Shown: positions 8,570 through 16,761 of the stretch, one piece after another | Numbering within the stretch: the first letter of the stretch is position 1 | How the letters are laid out: the number at the start of each line of letters is the position of its first letter | DNA from: Sulfuritalea sp. | Lineage (GTDB): Bacteria; Pseudomonadota; Gammaproteobacteria; Burkholderiales; Rhodocyclaceae | DNA length: 64,000 nt | Reading direction: 5' to 3' | Assembly (NCBI GenBank): GCA_016716965.1 | Contig: JADJUP010000003.1 | Coordinates: forward strand, 124,001-188,000 | Notes under the pieces: model-generated | Database searches by the model: none | Told to the model about the DNA's origin: nothing | What the model saw: only the letters and a program-made list of their open reading frames with translations | Translations under genes and position numbers: made by a program

Positions 8570-9322
8570 TCAATCATCCAGGGGTTTGAAGCGCAGTTCG
8601 AGCGACCGCGAAAACAGGTCGGCCGGATCCGGCTTGGGCAGGGGGTTCGATTTGAGGATCGCGCGCTCGATGGCCGCATCCAGCGCGGCGTGGCCGGAGG
8701 AGCGCTTGAGGCGCACGGTGACGATCTCGCCGCCGGGCAGCTGGGTTACGTCGAACACCGCCTCGGGATTGCCCTTGACCTCGGGGGGTACCACGATGTT
8801 GCCGCGGATCTTGCCGCGAATGCGCGCGAGGTAGTCTGCCATCGCCTTGTTGCGCGACGAGGCGGCCTGGCTCGCCTTCATCTGTGCCAGTTCCCGAACG
8901 GCGCTGTCCGCCTGCTTGCGCTGCGTCAACTGCTCCGCCTCACGCTTCAACTGCTCCTGGAAGGGATCGACGCGGGGTGGCGCCGGCGCCACTTTCGGCG
9001 GCGGCGGCTTGGGCTTTTCCTTTTCCTTGATTGCGATATCCGGTTTGGGTGGTGGTGGCAACGGCTTCGGTTCCGGAATCGGGACCGGTTTTGGCGGCGG
9101 TACGGGAGTCGGCGCTGGCGGCACGGCGACCGGGGCGGCCGGGGCCGGTTCGGGCATGGCGCGCACCAGTTCGACTTCGACGGCGTCGGTGGCCTTGGTC
9201 TGCCAGCGCACGCCGTAGAAAAGGAAGCCCGCCAGCAGCAGGTGCACGCCGACAGCCAGCGCAATGGAAATGCGCTTGCCGGCCTTGTTGGACGGCGGCC
9301 GGATCGGGGAGTCCTTGCTCAC
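8570..9322 (-). CDS. tolA: TolA, inner-membrane-to-TolB/Pal linker protein
   Basis: The 250-residue protein has one N-terminal membrane segment (about residues 18-37), a Pro/Lys-rich and then helical Gln/Lys/Ala-rich linker, and a TonB/TolA C-terminal domain (GGEIVTVRLKRSSGHAALDAAIERAI). It transmits proton-motive energy from TolQR to the outer membrane. A dispersed repeat copy encodes part of the Pro-rich linker (about residues 66-73). The tolR stop and tolA start are adjacent. Confidence 0.93.
   Translation of the reverse strand: MSKDSPIRPPSNKAGKRISIALAVGVHLLLAGFLFYGVRWQTKATDAVEVELVRAMPEPAPAAPVAVPPAPTPVPPPKPVPIPEPKPLPPPPKPDIAIKEKEKPKPPPPKVAPAPPRVDPFQEQLKREAEQLTQRKQADSAVRELAQMKASQAASSRNKAMADYLARIRGKIRGNIVVPPEVKGNPEAVFDVTQLPGGEIVTVRLKRSSGHAALDAAIERAILKSNPLPKPDPADLFSRSLELRFKPLDD
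9106..9128 (+). repeat. dispersed repeat, copy 3, inside the tolA linker
   Basis: GAGTCGGCG, CTGGCGGC, ACGGCG, read by tolA on the other strand as PPAPTP. The region is low-complexity, so chance similarity is possible, but about 22 of 23 bases fit the family. Confidence 0.6.
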
Positions 9323-9745
9323 TTATTTCACCTGCGTTGCCGCCACCGGTTGCACCAGGAGGCCGATTTTTGTCACCTGCTGCCGTTGCAGCTCGTCCAT
9401 CACTGCCAGCACCGCCTCGTACCTGACGCTCTTGTCGCCGGCGATCAGCACTGCCTGCTGCGGATTGGCGGCCTGCGCCTCACGGATTCTGGCCGCCAGG
9501 TCGGCGCGGGCCACTACCTGTTCGGCGCTGCCCTTGGCGCGATCGCGGATGGCCAGCGAGCTATCGGCCTTGATGATGACTTCCAGTGGCGCCACCGGTG
9601 GCTGGCTGCTTTTGCCGACGCTGGGCAGGTCGACATTGCCGGTCTGGATCATCGGCGCCGTGACCATGAAGATCACCAGCAGCACCAGCATCACGTCGAT
9701 GTAGGGCACGACGTTGATCTCGTTCATTAACCGCCGTTGTCTCAT
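9323..9745 (-). CDS. tolR: TolR, proton-channel/stator protein
   Basis: This 140-residue ExbD/TolR protein has a basic N-terminus (MRQRRLMNEINVVPYIDV) and one membrane helix (VMLVLLVIFMVTAPMIQ) with the essential Asp, then a periplasmic domain. The ATG at 9745 is chosen because the conserved N-terminus begins there; an upstream TTG would add seven residues. The first 22 coding bases lie in one arm of a 25-bp perfect inverted repeat, so the start codon and ribosome site would be folded in RNA. Confidence 0.93.
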   Translation of the reverse strand: MRQRRLMNEINVVPYIDVMLVLLVIFMVTAPMIQTGNVDLPSVGKSSQPPVAPLEVIIKADSSLAIRDRAKGSAEQVVARADLAARIREAQAANPQQAVLIAGDKSVRYEAVLAVMDELQRQQVTKIGLLVQPVAATQVK

Positions 9746-9853
9746 GGGGCTTCGCCCATGAGACAACGGCGGTTAATGATCCGTTGCCGGGCTTTCCTCC
9801 CGGCTCCCTTTCCGGGAAAGGGGGTGACTATATGTGCGCCGCGAAACGCGGCG
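9724..9853. repeat. array of four perfect hairpins between tolQ and tolR
   Basis: There are four perfect inverted repeats in a row. 9724-9748 pairs with 9755-9779 (25 bp, 6-base loop). 9786-9791 pairs with 9799-9804 (GCCGGG). 9806-9813 pairs with 9815-9822 (CCCTTTCC). 9837-9843 pairs with 9847-9853 (CGCCGCG). The first arm is the tolR start region, so the repeat is an inverted duplication of the first tolR codons. TolQ and tolR are normally almost contiguous. Confidence 0.8.
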
Positions 9854-9872
9854 AATCCATTTACGCAAATTC

Positions 9873-10550
9873 TCATCGCATCTGCCGCTGGAGGATGTTG
9901 GAGAACTCTTCCATGAAGCTCTCGAAGCGCACGGCAAGGCGGTCCACGTCGTGGGCGAAGCGGTTGTAGGCGATCACGGCCGGGATCGCGGCGAACAGGC
10001 CGATGGCGGTGGCGACCAGCGCTTCGGCGATGCCCGGGGCGACCGCCGACAGTGTGGCCGTGCTCATGTTGGCCAGGCCGCGGAAGGCGTGCATGATGCC
10101 CCACACCGTGCCGAACAGGCCGACGTAGGGCGACACCGAGCCGACCGAGGCGAGGAAGGCCAGGTGCGCTTCGAGGTCGTCGAGCTCGCGCTGGTAGGTG
10201 GCGCGCATGGCGCGCCGCGCGCCGTCGACCACGCCCGTCGAGTCGATCACCTTCTGTCCGCGCAGCTTGCTGTATTCGCGGTAGCCGGCCTCGAAGATGC
10301 GCTCCTGCGCGCCGCTGTGGTGGCGGTCGTTGACGGCGCTCTGGTAGAGCGCGTTGAGGTCGCCGCCGCTCCAGAAGTCGCGCTCGAACTTGTCGGTCTT
10401 GCTGCGCGCGTCGCGAATCGCAAAGGCCTTGCGGAAGATCCAGTACCACGAGGTCAGCGAGACCAGGGTCAGCAGCAGCATCACCAGCTTGACCACCAGG
10501 CTGGCGTGGATGATCAGTTCGATGATGGATAGGTCTTGGGTCACGTTCAT
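9873..10550 (-). CDS. tolQ: TolQ, proton-channel protein
   Basis: The 225-residue MotA/TolQ/ExbB family protein has three membrane segments: near residues 15-38, then two after residue 130 (SVSPYVGLFGTVWGIMHAF and ALVATAIGLFAAIPAVIAY). With TolR it forms the stator that energises TolA. The ATG is followed by the usual short periplasmic N-terminus. Confidence 0.97.
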   Translation of the reverse strand: MNVTQDLSIIELIIHASLVVKLVMLLLTLVSLTSWYWIFRKAFAIRDARSKTDKFERDFWSGGDLNALYQSAVNDRHHSGAQERIFEAGYREYSKLRGQKVIDSTGVVDGARRAMRATYQRELDDLEAHLAFLASVGSVSPYVGLFGTVWGIMHAFRGLANMSTATLSAVAPGIAEALVATAIGLFAAIPAVIAYNRFAHDVDRLAVRFESFMEEFSNILQRQMR

Positions 10551-10552
10551 TG

Positions 10553-10683
10553 CGGGGCTTCCTGCAGTACGGACGGTTGTTTGTGGATGGCGCGCGGCTT
10601 TTGGATCGACATGCCCCGCACCGGATCGATGCGGGCGACGCGTATTTTCGCACCAAGCAGCGTGGGAATGAGCAAGGGGGCGG
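10553..10683 (-). pseudogene. remnant of the 3' end of a second ybgC copy
   Basis: The minus strand here reads LLGAKIRVARIDPVRGMSIQKPRAIHKQPSVLQEAPQ up to a stop at 10553, closely matching the last ~40 residues of the intact YbgC at 11580-12014 (LLEAKVRVACIDPARGKPIRMPDAI and so on, also ending in a Gln before the stop). No 5' part of the thioesterase is present; a glycosyltransferase gene abuts it. The ancestral order was probably ybgC-tolQ, now split by the inserted gene, leaving a decayed ybgC tail next to tolQ. Confidence 0.75.
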
Positions 10684-11517
10684 TCAAGGTCTGGTTTCGA
10701 CCAGGTCGAAAATCCACTTGCGCCGGACTTCCCAGGCGTAGCGTTGCGGCACGCTGGACCTTACCGGGAGGCTTACTTCCAGGTGCGTGCTGCCGGTGCT
10801 TCCCTTGGCGTGAGCCAGGACCACGCGTTTCACTTCCGCGTAGATCGCGCGACGGCTCTCCAGGGGCAGGCCGCTGCCGCCATGGCGCATGAGATCGTGC
10901 TTGATGTTGGCGTAGTAGAAGTTGATTCGATGGTTCAGCGGGCGGTCCTTGATTTCGTAGTGCCGGGTGCGCAACTCGTGATCGTGGTCGATTGCCGCGA
11001 AGTGTTCCCCCGGAAACCCGGTCACGCCCATCCCCGCCATTTCGAGCCGGACATACAGATCGTCGTCCATGTAGCTGACGCCTTCAAAGGCTTCGTCATA
11101 GCCGCCGACGGCTTCGAAGTCCTGCCGCGCGCAGACGAAGCTGCCGTAGGCGCCGAAGCTGACCGGCTGCGGACGCAGGTAACGGCCGGCGACCAGCAGG
11201 GGCGCCACGCTGGCCATGAAGGCATCGCTGACCAGGATGTCGGCATCGACCAGGCACAGCCAGGGCGCGCCGGCGATCGCGGCGCCGAGGTTTTGCGCAT
11301 GGGACTTGCGAAACACCGGCGCATCGGTGACCCGCACCAGCCTCACCCCGGGATAGTTGGCGCTTACCCAGTCCGCGGCTCCGTCGGGGCAGTCGTAGTC
11401 GACCACGATGCATTCGGAATCGGGCTGTGCCACCAGGTGCGGCAGGGTATGTCGCAGGTGGTCCAGGCGCCCCTTGCAGGTGGTGACGAAGCTCATGGTC
11501 GGCATGGCGTTGCTCAC
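10684..11517 (-). CDS. family 2-type glycosyltransferase
   Basis: The 277-residue GT-A fold protein starts SFVTTCKGRLDHLRHTLPHL and has the DxD motif in CLVDADILV (about residues 89-97) and an acceptor-side motif GGYDEAFEG. It is similar in sequence and motif order to the N-terminal half of the fusion protein at 12019-13491, so the two are paralogues. Acceptor and sugar are unknown; a role in cell-surface glycans is inferred. It lies between ybgC and a ybgC remnant. Confidence 0.82.
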   Translation of the reverse strand: MSNAMPTMSFVTTCKGRLDHLRHTLPHLVAQPDSECIVVDYDCPDGAADWVSANYPGVRLVRVTDAPVFRKSHAQNLGAAIAGAPWLCLVDADILVSDAFMASVAPLLVAGRYLRPQPVSFGAYGSFVCARQDFEAVGGYDEAFEGVSYMDDDLYVRLEMAGMGVTGFPGEHFAAIDHDHELRTRHYEIKDRPLNHRINFYYANIKHDLMRHGGSGLPLESRRAIYAEVKRVVLAHAKGSTGSTHLEVSLPVRSSVPQRYAWEVRRKWIFDLVETRP

Positions 11518-11579
11518 CGCCGGTCAGCCTGCGGGCCGCGCTTCGCGCGACCGGCTTTTCATGCGCAGCCGGCTTGTGG

Positions 11580-12014
11580 TCATTGCGCCGCGTCCAGCAG
11601 AGCCGACAACTGCTCCAGGATCGCATCCGGCATGCGGATCGGCTTGCCCCGCGCCGGGTCGATGCAGGCGACGCGGACCTTGGCCTCGAGCAGCAACTCT
11701 TTGCCGCGCAGGACGCGCTGGACGAACACCATCTGTGCCCGGCCCAGCGAGCCGATGGCGGTTTCGATCGTCAGCAGGTCGTCGAGGATCGCCGGCCTGA
11801 GATAGTCGGCGCTGACAGCGCGCACCGCGAAGGCCACGCCTTCCTTCATCAGTTCGTTCTGGTCGTGTCCCAGCGCGCGCAGCAATTCGGTGCGTCCGCG
11901 CTCGATGAAACGCAGGTAGTTCGCGTAATAGACGATCCCGGCGGCGTCCGTGTCTTCGTAATAGACGCGGAGCGCCAGGCTGTGGATAGGCTGCAGCGGC
12001 GCGGTGTGTTTCAT
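11580..12014 (-). CDS. ybgC: Tol-Pal-associated acyl-CoA thioesterase YbgC
   Basis: The 144-residue hot-dog-fold thioesterase has the YbgC signature YYEDTDAAGIVYYANYLRFIERGRTE with the catalytic Asp, and ends in DAILEQLSALL. YbgC hydrolyses short acyl-CoA esters and accompanies tol-pal in proteobacteria. It follows the upstream fusion gene by 4 bases. Confidence 0.93.
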   Translation of the reverse strand: MKHTAPLQPIHSLALRVYYEDTDAAGIVYYANYLRFIERGRTELLRALGHDQNELMKEGVAFAVRAVSADYLRPAILDDLLTIETAIGSLGRAQMVFVQRVLRGKELLLEAKVRVACIDPARGKPIRMPDAILEQLSALLDAAQ

Positions 12015-12018
12015 CGGA

Positions 12019-13491
12019 TCAATCCCTGTCGGCTTCGAAAACCATGGTTTCGAGCGCCAGCAATCCCGGCGGCATGCGGCCCTCGTTTTCCAGCCCGCAC
12101 AGGGCTTCGATCCGGCTTGTCATCAGCGGGCAGCGGACGATGTTCGAAAAACCGGCGGCGGCCAGTGCGTGGCGCATCGCCTTGTCGTCGTAAATGAACT
12201 GGTGGCCCCAGTCGCGTACCGAATTGTTGATCACATAGATGTCCTCGGCAGCCGGAGCCCAGGGCAGATGACGCTGCTTCGACCAGTCCAGGTAGGCTTG
12301 CTGGAGCGCGGATTTCTCCGGCTTGTAGAGATCGACCAGAAAGGCGAAGTCCGGCGTCGCGAGCCTCATTGTGCCACCCCGGCGCAGGATGCGCCGGCAC
12401 TCGGCAAGCAGGTGGCGGCCCTGCGCGTATGCCATGTGCTCGATCAGGTGTTCGCTGAACAGGTAGTCGAAGCTCTCGTCGGGAAAGGGCAGCGGTTGGG
12501 TCGCGTCGAGCGGCAGGACGCCCGGTACCCGAGGCCGCAGGTCGGTGTTGAGCCAGCCCTCGAGCAGATGGTCGCCGCAGCCGATGTGCAGCTTGCGCGT
12601 CGCATGCGCCGCCAGGTAGTCGGCGGCCGCCTTCTGCGGCGGCAGGCCGGCCGACGGGGTCCCGGGCAAGGGCGTCATTTCGTAGACCAGGCGGCGGGTC
12701 ATGGCCCAGCCGGGCATCAGCCGGATCTCCGTGCTGTCGGGCAGCCTTACCTCGAAGCGGGAGTTCGCCGCGCCTTGCGCCGCATCCTGCAGCACGGTGC
12801 GCCGGACTTCCGCATAAATCGTCTGCCGCACTTCCTGCCCGAGCGCAGCGGCGCCCAGTTGGCGCACCAGGTCGTACTTGACTTGCAGGTAGACCGCATT
12901 GATCCGCTGGTTGACCCAGCGGTCGCGGACCTCGTGGTAGCGCGTGCGCTCCTCGTCGCCATGCGGTAGCGAGGAAATCAGCCGGCCCGGGAAAGGCGCC
13001 GGGCGGCGGCCGAGGCTTTCGAGCCGGAAATAGATGTCGTTGTCTTCGCTGCCCCAGCCGGCCAGGACTTCGTCGTAGCCGCCGATGCGCTCGAAGTCGG
13101 CGCGGGCGCACAGATGCATGCCCCACTGTTCCCAGGCCACGGGTTGCGGGCGATAGTAGGAGCCCTCGTGCAGCAGGGGTGCCAGCGTGGCCGCGAAATC
13201 ATCAGCGACCAGGATGTCGGCATCGACGAAGCACAGCCACGGTGCCGTGGCGGCGCCGGCGCCGAGATTGCGGGCGCGCGAGGCGCTGAACAGGGGGGCG
13301 TCCCTGACATGAACCACGCGAACCGAGGGAAAGTGTTCGGCGACCCACAGGCGGGTCCGGTCCGGACAGTCGTAATCGACCACCACGCATTCCGCGCCAG
13401 GCTGGCGTGCCAGCAGGGGCAGCGACTGGCGCAGGTGATGCAGGCGGCCCTTGCAGGTCACGATGAAGCTGATCATCTTCAATTGTTCCAT
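12019..13491 (-). CDS. glycosyltransferase/SAM-methyltransferase fusion
   Basis: The 490-residue protein has two domains. Residues about 5-260 form a family 2 glycosyltransferase (MISFIVTCKGRLHHLRQSLPLL, DxD in CFVDADILVADDF, GGYDEVLAGWGSEDNDIY). Residues about 300-490 form a class I methyltransferase of the predicted SAM-dependent type (KLHIGCGDHLLEGWLNTDL, FDYLFSEHLIEHM, ECRRILRRGGTMRLATPD). The fusion suggests sequential transfer and methylation of a sugar on a surface glycan. The substrate is unknown. The true start may be the ATG at 13476 just before ISFIVTC. Confidence 0.82.
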   Translation of the reverse strand: MEQLKMISFIVTCKGRLHHLRQSLPLLARQPGAECVVVDYDCPDRTRLWVAEHFPSVRVVHVRDAPLFSASRARNLGAGAATAPWLCFVDADILVADDFAATLAPLLHEGSYYRPQPVAWEQWGMHLCARADFERIGGYDEVLAGWGSEDNDIYFRLESLGRRPAPFPGRLISSLPHGDEERTRYHEVRDRWVNQRINAVYLQVKYDLVRQLGAAALGQEVRQTIYAEVRRTVLQDAAQGAANSRFEVRLPDSTEIRLMPGWAMTRRLVYEMTPLPGTPSAGLPPQKAAADYLAAHATRKLHIGCGDHLLEGWLNTDLRPRVPGVLPLDATQPLPFPDESFDYLFSEHLIEHMAYAQGRHLLAECRRILRRGGTMRLATPDFAFLVDLYKPEKSALQQAYLDWSKQRHLPWAPAAEDIYVINNSVRDWGHQFIYDDKAMRHALAAAGFSNIVRCPLMTSRIEALCGLENEGRMPPGLLALETMVFEADRD

Positions 13492-13545
13492 GGCCGTCGT
13501 TTCGCGCTGGGCTGCATGCTCATTGGCGATCGGTGCGGGAGGGCT

Positions 13546-14289
13546 TCAGCAACTGGCGGGGAGCACGGGATGCCGCCCCTTTTTACGGATGACTGCGAGG
13601 GCATCGGCAGAAGCCGCCAGCGGCCAGCGCGAAGAGATGCTGTCGAAGAACTGTATCGACTGTACGTTTTCGAACAGGTAGGCGAACTCCGTCTGGTCGA
13701 TCGCCAGCCGCATGCCGGGTCGCCGTTCTGGCAGCCCGCGCAGGAAGTCGCGGGTGGGCGTGATGGTCGGCATTTCGAGGTCGGCCGGCTGGTAATGCAG
13801 GTCCTCGATCACGTAGAGGCCGCCGTCCGCCACATGGCGGAACAGCGCCGCCAGGGAAACCTGCTGGTGGTGCGAGGCATGGCTGCCGTCGTCGATGATG
13901 ACGTCGAACTTGCCGCCGACCTTCGCCGCCACCGCCTCCAGCTCGGGGCGGCTGCCCTGGTCGGCCTGCCATACCGTGGCGCGCGGATTGGTGAAGCGTG
14001 TGAAGTCGACGATGTCGAGGCCGTGGATTTCGGCCCTGGGCAGGTAGTCCGACCACATGCGCAGGCTGGGGCAGGCAAGCTGGTCGATGTCCTGCGGGCG
14101 TTCGGCCTGCACCTGGCCATGCACCAGGCCGATCTCCAGCATCCGCAGCGGGGACTCGCGCAGCGGTGCCAGCAGCGCCTGGTAGACGCGGGTGTAGCCG
14201 TGGGCGCAGTTGTAGGTCGTGCCCTTGTCGCTGCTGTAGCGGTTGGCCAGTCGCGTCAGTTCATCATTGGGCCAAAGCTCGGGGGCCAT
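13546..14289 (-). CDS. class I SAM-dependent methyltransferase
   Basis: The 247-residue protein resembles sugar or macrocin-O-type methyltransferases: SSDKGTTYNCAHGYTRVYQ, LRMLEIGLVHG (SAM-binding motif I), IHGLDIVDF, FDVIIDDGSHASHHQ (metal-binding Asp pair) and GGLYVIEDLH. I chose the ATG at 14289 because it begins just before the conserved N-terminal SSDKGT segment. It overlaps the preceding HAD gene by 34 bases. Its role is inferred from the neighbouring glycosyltransferases. Confidence 0.82.
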   Translation of the reverse strand: MAPELWPNDELTRLANRYSSDKGTTYNCAHGYTRVYQALLAPLRESPLRMLEIGLVHGQVQAERPQDIDQLACPSLRMWSDYLPRAEIHGLDIVDFTRFTNPRATVWQADQGSRPELEAVAAKVGGKFDVIIDDGSHASHHQQVSLAALFRHVADGGLYVIEDLHYQPADLEMPTITPTRDFLRGLPERRPGMRLAIDQTEFAYLFENVQSIQFFDSISSRWPLAASADALAVIRKKGRHPVLPASC

Positions 14290-15686
14290 TGCAGTTGCTT
14301 TCCAAGTGAGTTGAGCAGTGGAGAGCTCGAGATGGCCTCCACCAGGCTGGCCATGGTCGCGACGGGTGGCGCTGCCATTTCCGCCACCAGTTCGGCGCGG
14401 TCCTTGCGCAGCATGGCGATGGCAGCATTGTGGCATTGCACCAGGACGGCCACCAGTTGCGGGTCGAATTCGCTCGTGCGCGCCAGGCGGGGGCTGAAGA
14501 AGCTGCCGGTCGGATCGACGCCGAGCGCGGTACCGTGCGGCGCCGGATTGAGCACTTCGATCGCTGGCGAATACGGATTCAGCGCCGACGAGCGCAGCGC
14601 GTAGCTGAAATCCAGTTTGTCGGAAGCGACCACCTCCTGCGGCGCAACGCGGGCCAGTGGCCAGTTGTCGATGAATATCAGGGTAAACAGTCGGACCCGA
14701 ATCCCGTGGCGATGGGCGAAGCCGTGCCAGGAACTGCCGGTGGCGGCGATGTCGCACACCACGCTGTCGCGCAGGCCGCGCTGCAGCAGGTAGTCGCGCT
14801 CGGCCGTGCCGCCGCTGAACAGCACCTCGCGCGAGACATGGATGTATTCGGAGGGTTCGCCGGGAAACAGCGTGGAGAATATCTCCGCCGCGAGGTAGCA
14901 GTCGCGCGCGCTGAACAGGATTTTTTTCACCCCGGCGGCGTCACGTCGCGCACGCAGCATTTGCGCCAGGAAGACCAGCAGCGGCAGGTTGAACTGGCTG
15001 CCATGGCGCCACAGTTCATGCGCCGGGCTGCCGGTGTCGTGGGGATTGCGCAGGCGCAGGCTGCGCATGATCCGCGCCAGTGCGGGAAAGCCGTTCCCGG
15101 CGACCATCGATTCGGCGCGACTCGGCTGGGTGCCGGTGTAGTGGATGGTCGGGATGCCGTGCCGGCGCGGCGTTTCGACGTCGGAATGCAGGTTGTCGCC
15201 GACGTGGGTGGCGATGATCCAGCGCGACGCGAGCTCCGGCCAGATCCGGCCGAAGTGCTTGCCCAGGTTGCTGACATACAGGTTGACATGGCTGCGCAGG
15301 CCGACGTGCTGCAGCAGGCGGCGCAGAACCTCGGGCGGGAGGTACATGTCGGAGACGACGAGGTCGCCCTCGCGCACACGCCGCAGGTTCTCGGCGACAG
15401 GGACAGCGTTGTCGAATTCGGCGTCGATCTCGGCTGCCAGAAGGCGATCGGCATCGGCGCGGGTCACGGTGCCGGTGTCGACCAGCACACCGTAGATGTC
15501 GTGGATGTCGAATGCCGGTCGGATTTCGGCGAGCCTGAATTCCGCCGCGCGGCGGGCGGCGGCGAAGCCGCTGGCGCCGAAGGCGCGCTCGACGATGGTG
15601 AAGATGCCCTGCGAGTCGACACACTTGCGTGCGAGCAGCGTATCGAACAGGTCGAATGAATTGACCGTCGTGCGCAGCTCGGTCAT
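14256..15686 (-). CDS. HAD-superfamily protein of the surface-glycan locus
   Basis: The 476-residue protein opens with NSFDLFDTLLARK, an HAD motif I, and has a motif resembling region IV (THVGDNLHSDVETPRRHGI), so the N-terminal ~230 residues are a haloacid-dehalogenase-type phosphatase. The C-terminal half (FSARDCYLAAEIF, VVCDIAATGSSWHGF) is typical of larger proteins found in capsule or O-antigen loci. Its start overlaps the ruvB stop as ATGA with a GGCAGGA ribosome site. A precise reaction cannot be assigned. Confidence 0.7.
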   Translation of the reverse strand: MTELRTTVNSFDLFDTLLARKCVDSQGIFTIVERAFGASGFAAARRAAEFRLAEIRPAFDIHDIYGVLVDTGTVTRADADRLLAAEIDAEFDNAVPVAENLRRVREGDLVVSDMYLPPEVLRRLLQHVGLRSHVNLYVSNLGKHFGRIWPELASRWIIATHVGDNLHSDVETPRRHGIPTIHYTGTQPSRAESMVAGNGFPALARIMRSLRLRNPHDTGSPAHELWRHGSQFNLPLLVFLAQMLRARRDAAGVKKILFSARDCYLAAEIFSTLFPGEPSEYIHVSREVLFSGGTAERDYLLQRGLRDSVVCDIAATGSSWHGFAHRHGIRVRLFTLIFIDNWPLARVAPQEVVASDKLDFSYALRSSALNPYSPAIEVLNPAPHGTALGVDPTGSFFSPRLARTSEFDPQLVAVLVQCHNAAIAMLRKDRAELVAEMAAPPVATMASLVEAISSSPLLNSLGKQLQWPPSFGPMMN

Positions 15687-16744
15687 TCCTGCCACAGTTC
15701 CCCGGTACCCTTGACTGAGGATTCGAGCCCGAAATGCCGCCAGATGCTCGGCGTCGCCACTCGCCCGCGCGGCGTGCGCTGAAGGTAGCCCTGCTGGATC
15801 AGGTAGGGTTCCAGCACGTCCTCGATGGTGTCGCGCGCCTCGCCGATTGCGGCGGCAAGATTGTCCACGCCGACCGGTCCGCCGCCGAATTTCTCCAGCA
15901 TGGCGCCGAGCAGCTTGCGGTCCATCACGTCGAGGCCGAGGTGATCGACGTCGAGCATGGTCAGCGCGGCATCGGCCACGGCGCGCGTGATCCTGCCGTC
16001 GGCCTTGACCTCGGCGAAATCGCGTACGCGGCGCAGCAGGCGGTTGGAGATGCGCGGCGTGCCGCGCGAGCGCTTGGCGATCTCCGTCGCGCCGTCTTCG
16101 ACGATGTCGCAATTCAGCAAATGCGCCGAGCGCCGCACGATCAGCGCGAGCTCTTCGGGCGTGTAGAACTCCAGCCGGGCGACGATGCCGAAGCGATCGC
16201 GCAAGGGGTTGGTCAGCATGCCGGCGCGCGTGGTGGCGCCGATCAGCGTGAAGGGCGGCAGGTCGAGCTTGACCGAGCGCGCCGAGGGACCTTCGCCGAT
16301 CATGATGTCGATCTGGAAATCCTCCAGCGCCGGGTAGAGAATTTCCTCCACCACCGGGCTCAGGCGATGGATCTCGTCGATGAACAGCACGTCGTTCGGT
16401 TCGAGGTTGGTCAGCATCGCGGCGAGGTCGCCTGCGCGTTCCAGCACCGGGCCCGAGGTCTGTCGCAGATTGACGCCCATCTCGTGGGCGATGATGTGCG
16501 CCAGCGTGGTCTTGCCCAGTCCCGGCGGGCCGAACAGCAGAACGTGGTCCATCGATTCGGCGCGGCGCTTGGCGGCTTCGATGAAGATTTCGAGCTGGCC
16601 GCGGATCTTCTGCTGGCCGACGTAATCGGCGAGCTTGCGTGGGCGCAGCGCGCGCTCCAGCACGTCCTCCTGGTTCGATTCCTTGCCCGCAGAGATCAGG
16701 CGTTCGGGCTCGGCTGCGGTGAACTTGTCGGTCTGGATGGCCAT
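15683..16744 (-). CDS. ruvB: Holliday junction branch-migration ATPase RuvB
   Basis: The 353-residue AAA+ motor has ALRPRKLADYVGQ, Walker A LLFGPPGLGKTTLAHI, Walker B DVLFIDEIHRL, sensor motif GATTRAG and the winged-helix end GYLQRTPRGRVAT. It pumps DNA through RuvA at Holliday junctions. It sits 17 bases after ruvA. Confidence 0.98.
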   Translation of the reverse strand: MAIQTDKFTAAEPERLISAGKESNQEDVLERALRPRKLADYVGQQKIRGQLEIFIEAAKRRAESMDHVLLFGPPGLGKTTLAHIIAHEMGVNLRQTSGPVLERAGDLAAMLTNLEPNDVLFIDEIHRLSPVVEEILYPALEDFQIDIMIGEGPSARSVKLDLPPFTLIGATTRAGMLTNPLRDRFGIVARLEFYTPEELALIVRRSAHLLNCDIVEDGATEIAKRSRGTPRISNRLLRRVRDFAEVKADGRITRAVADAALTMLDVDHLGLDVMDRKLLGAMLEKFGGGPVGVDNLAAAIGEARDTIEDVLEPYLIQQGYLQRTPRGRVATPSIWRHFGLESSVKGTGELWQE

Positions 16745-16761
16745 GCCGCGAGTTTAGCCCC

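Noticed and set aside
13090..13115. GAAGTCGGCGCGGGCGCAC in the glycosyltransferase fusion.
   Set aside because: It encodes the conserved ARADFERIGG motif and diverges from the repeat after GTCGGCG.
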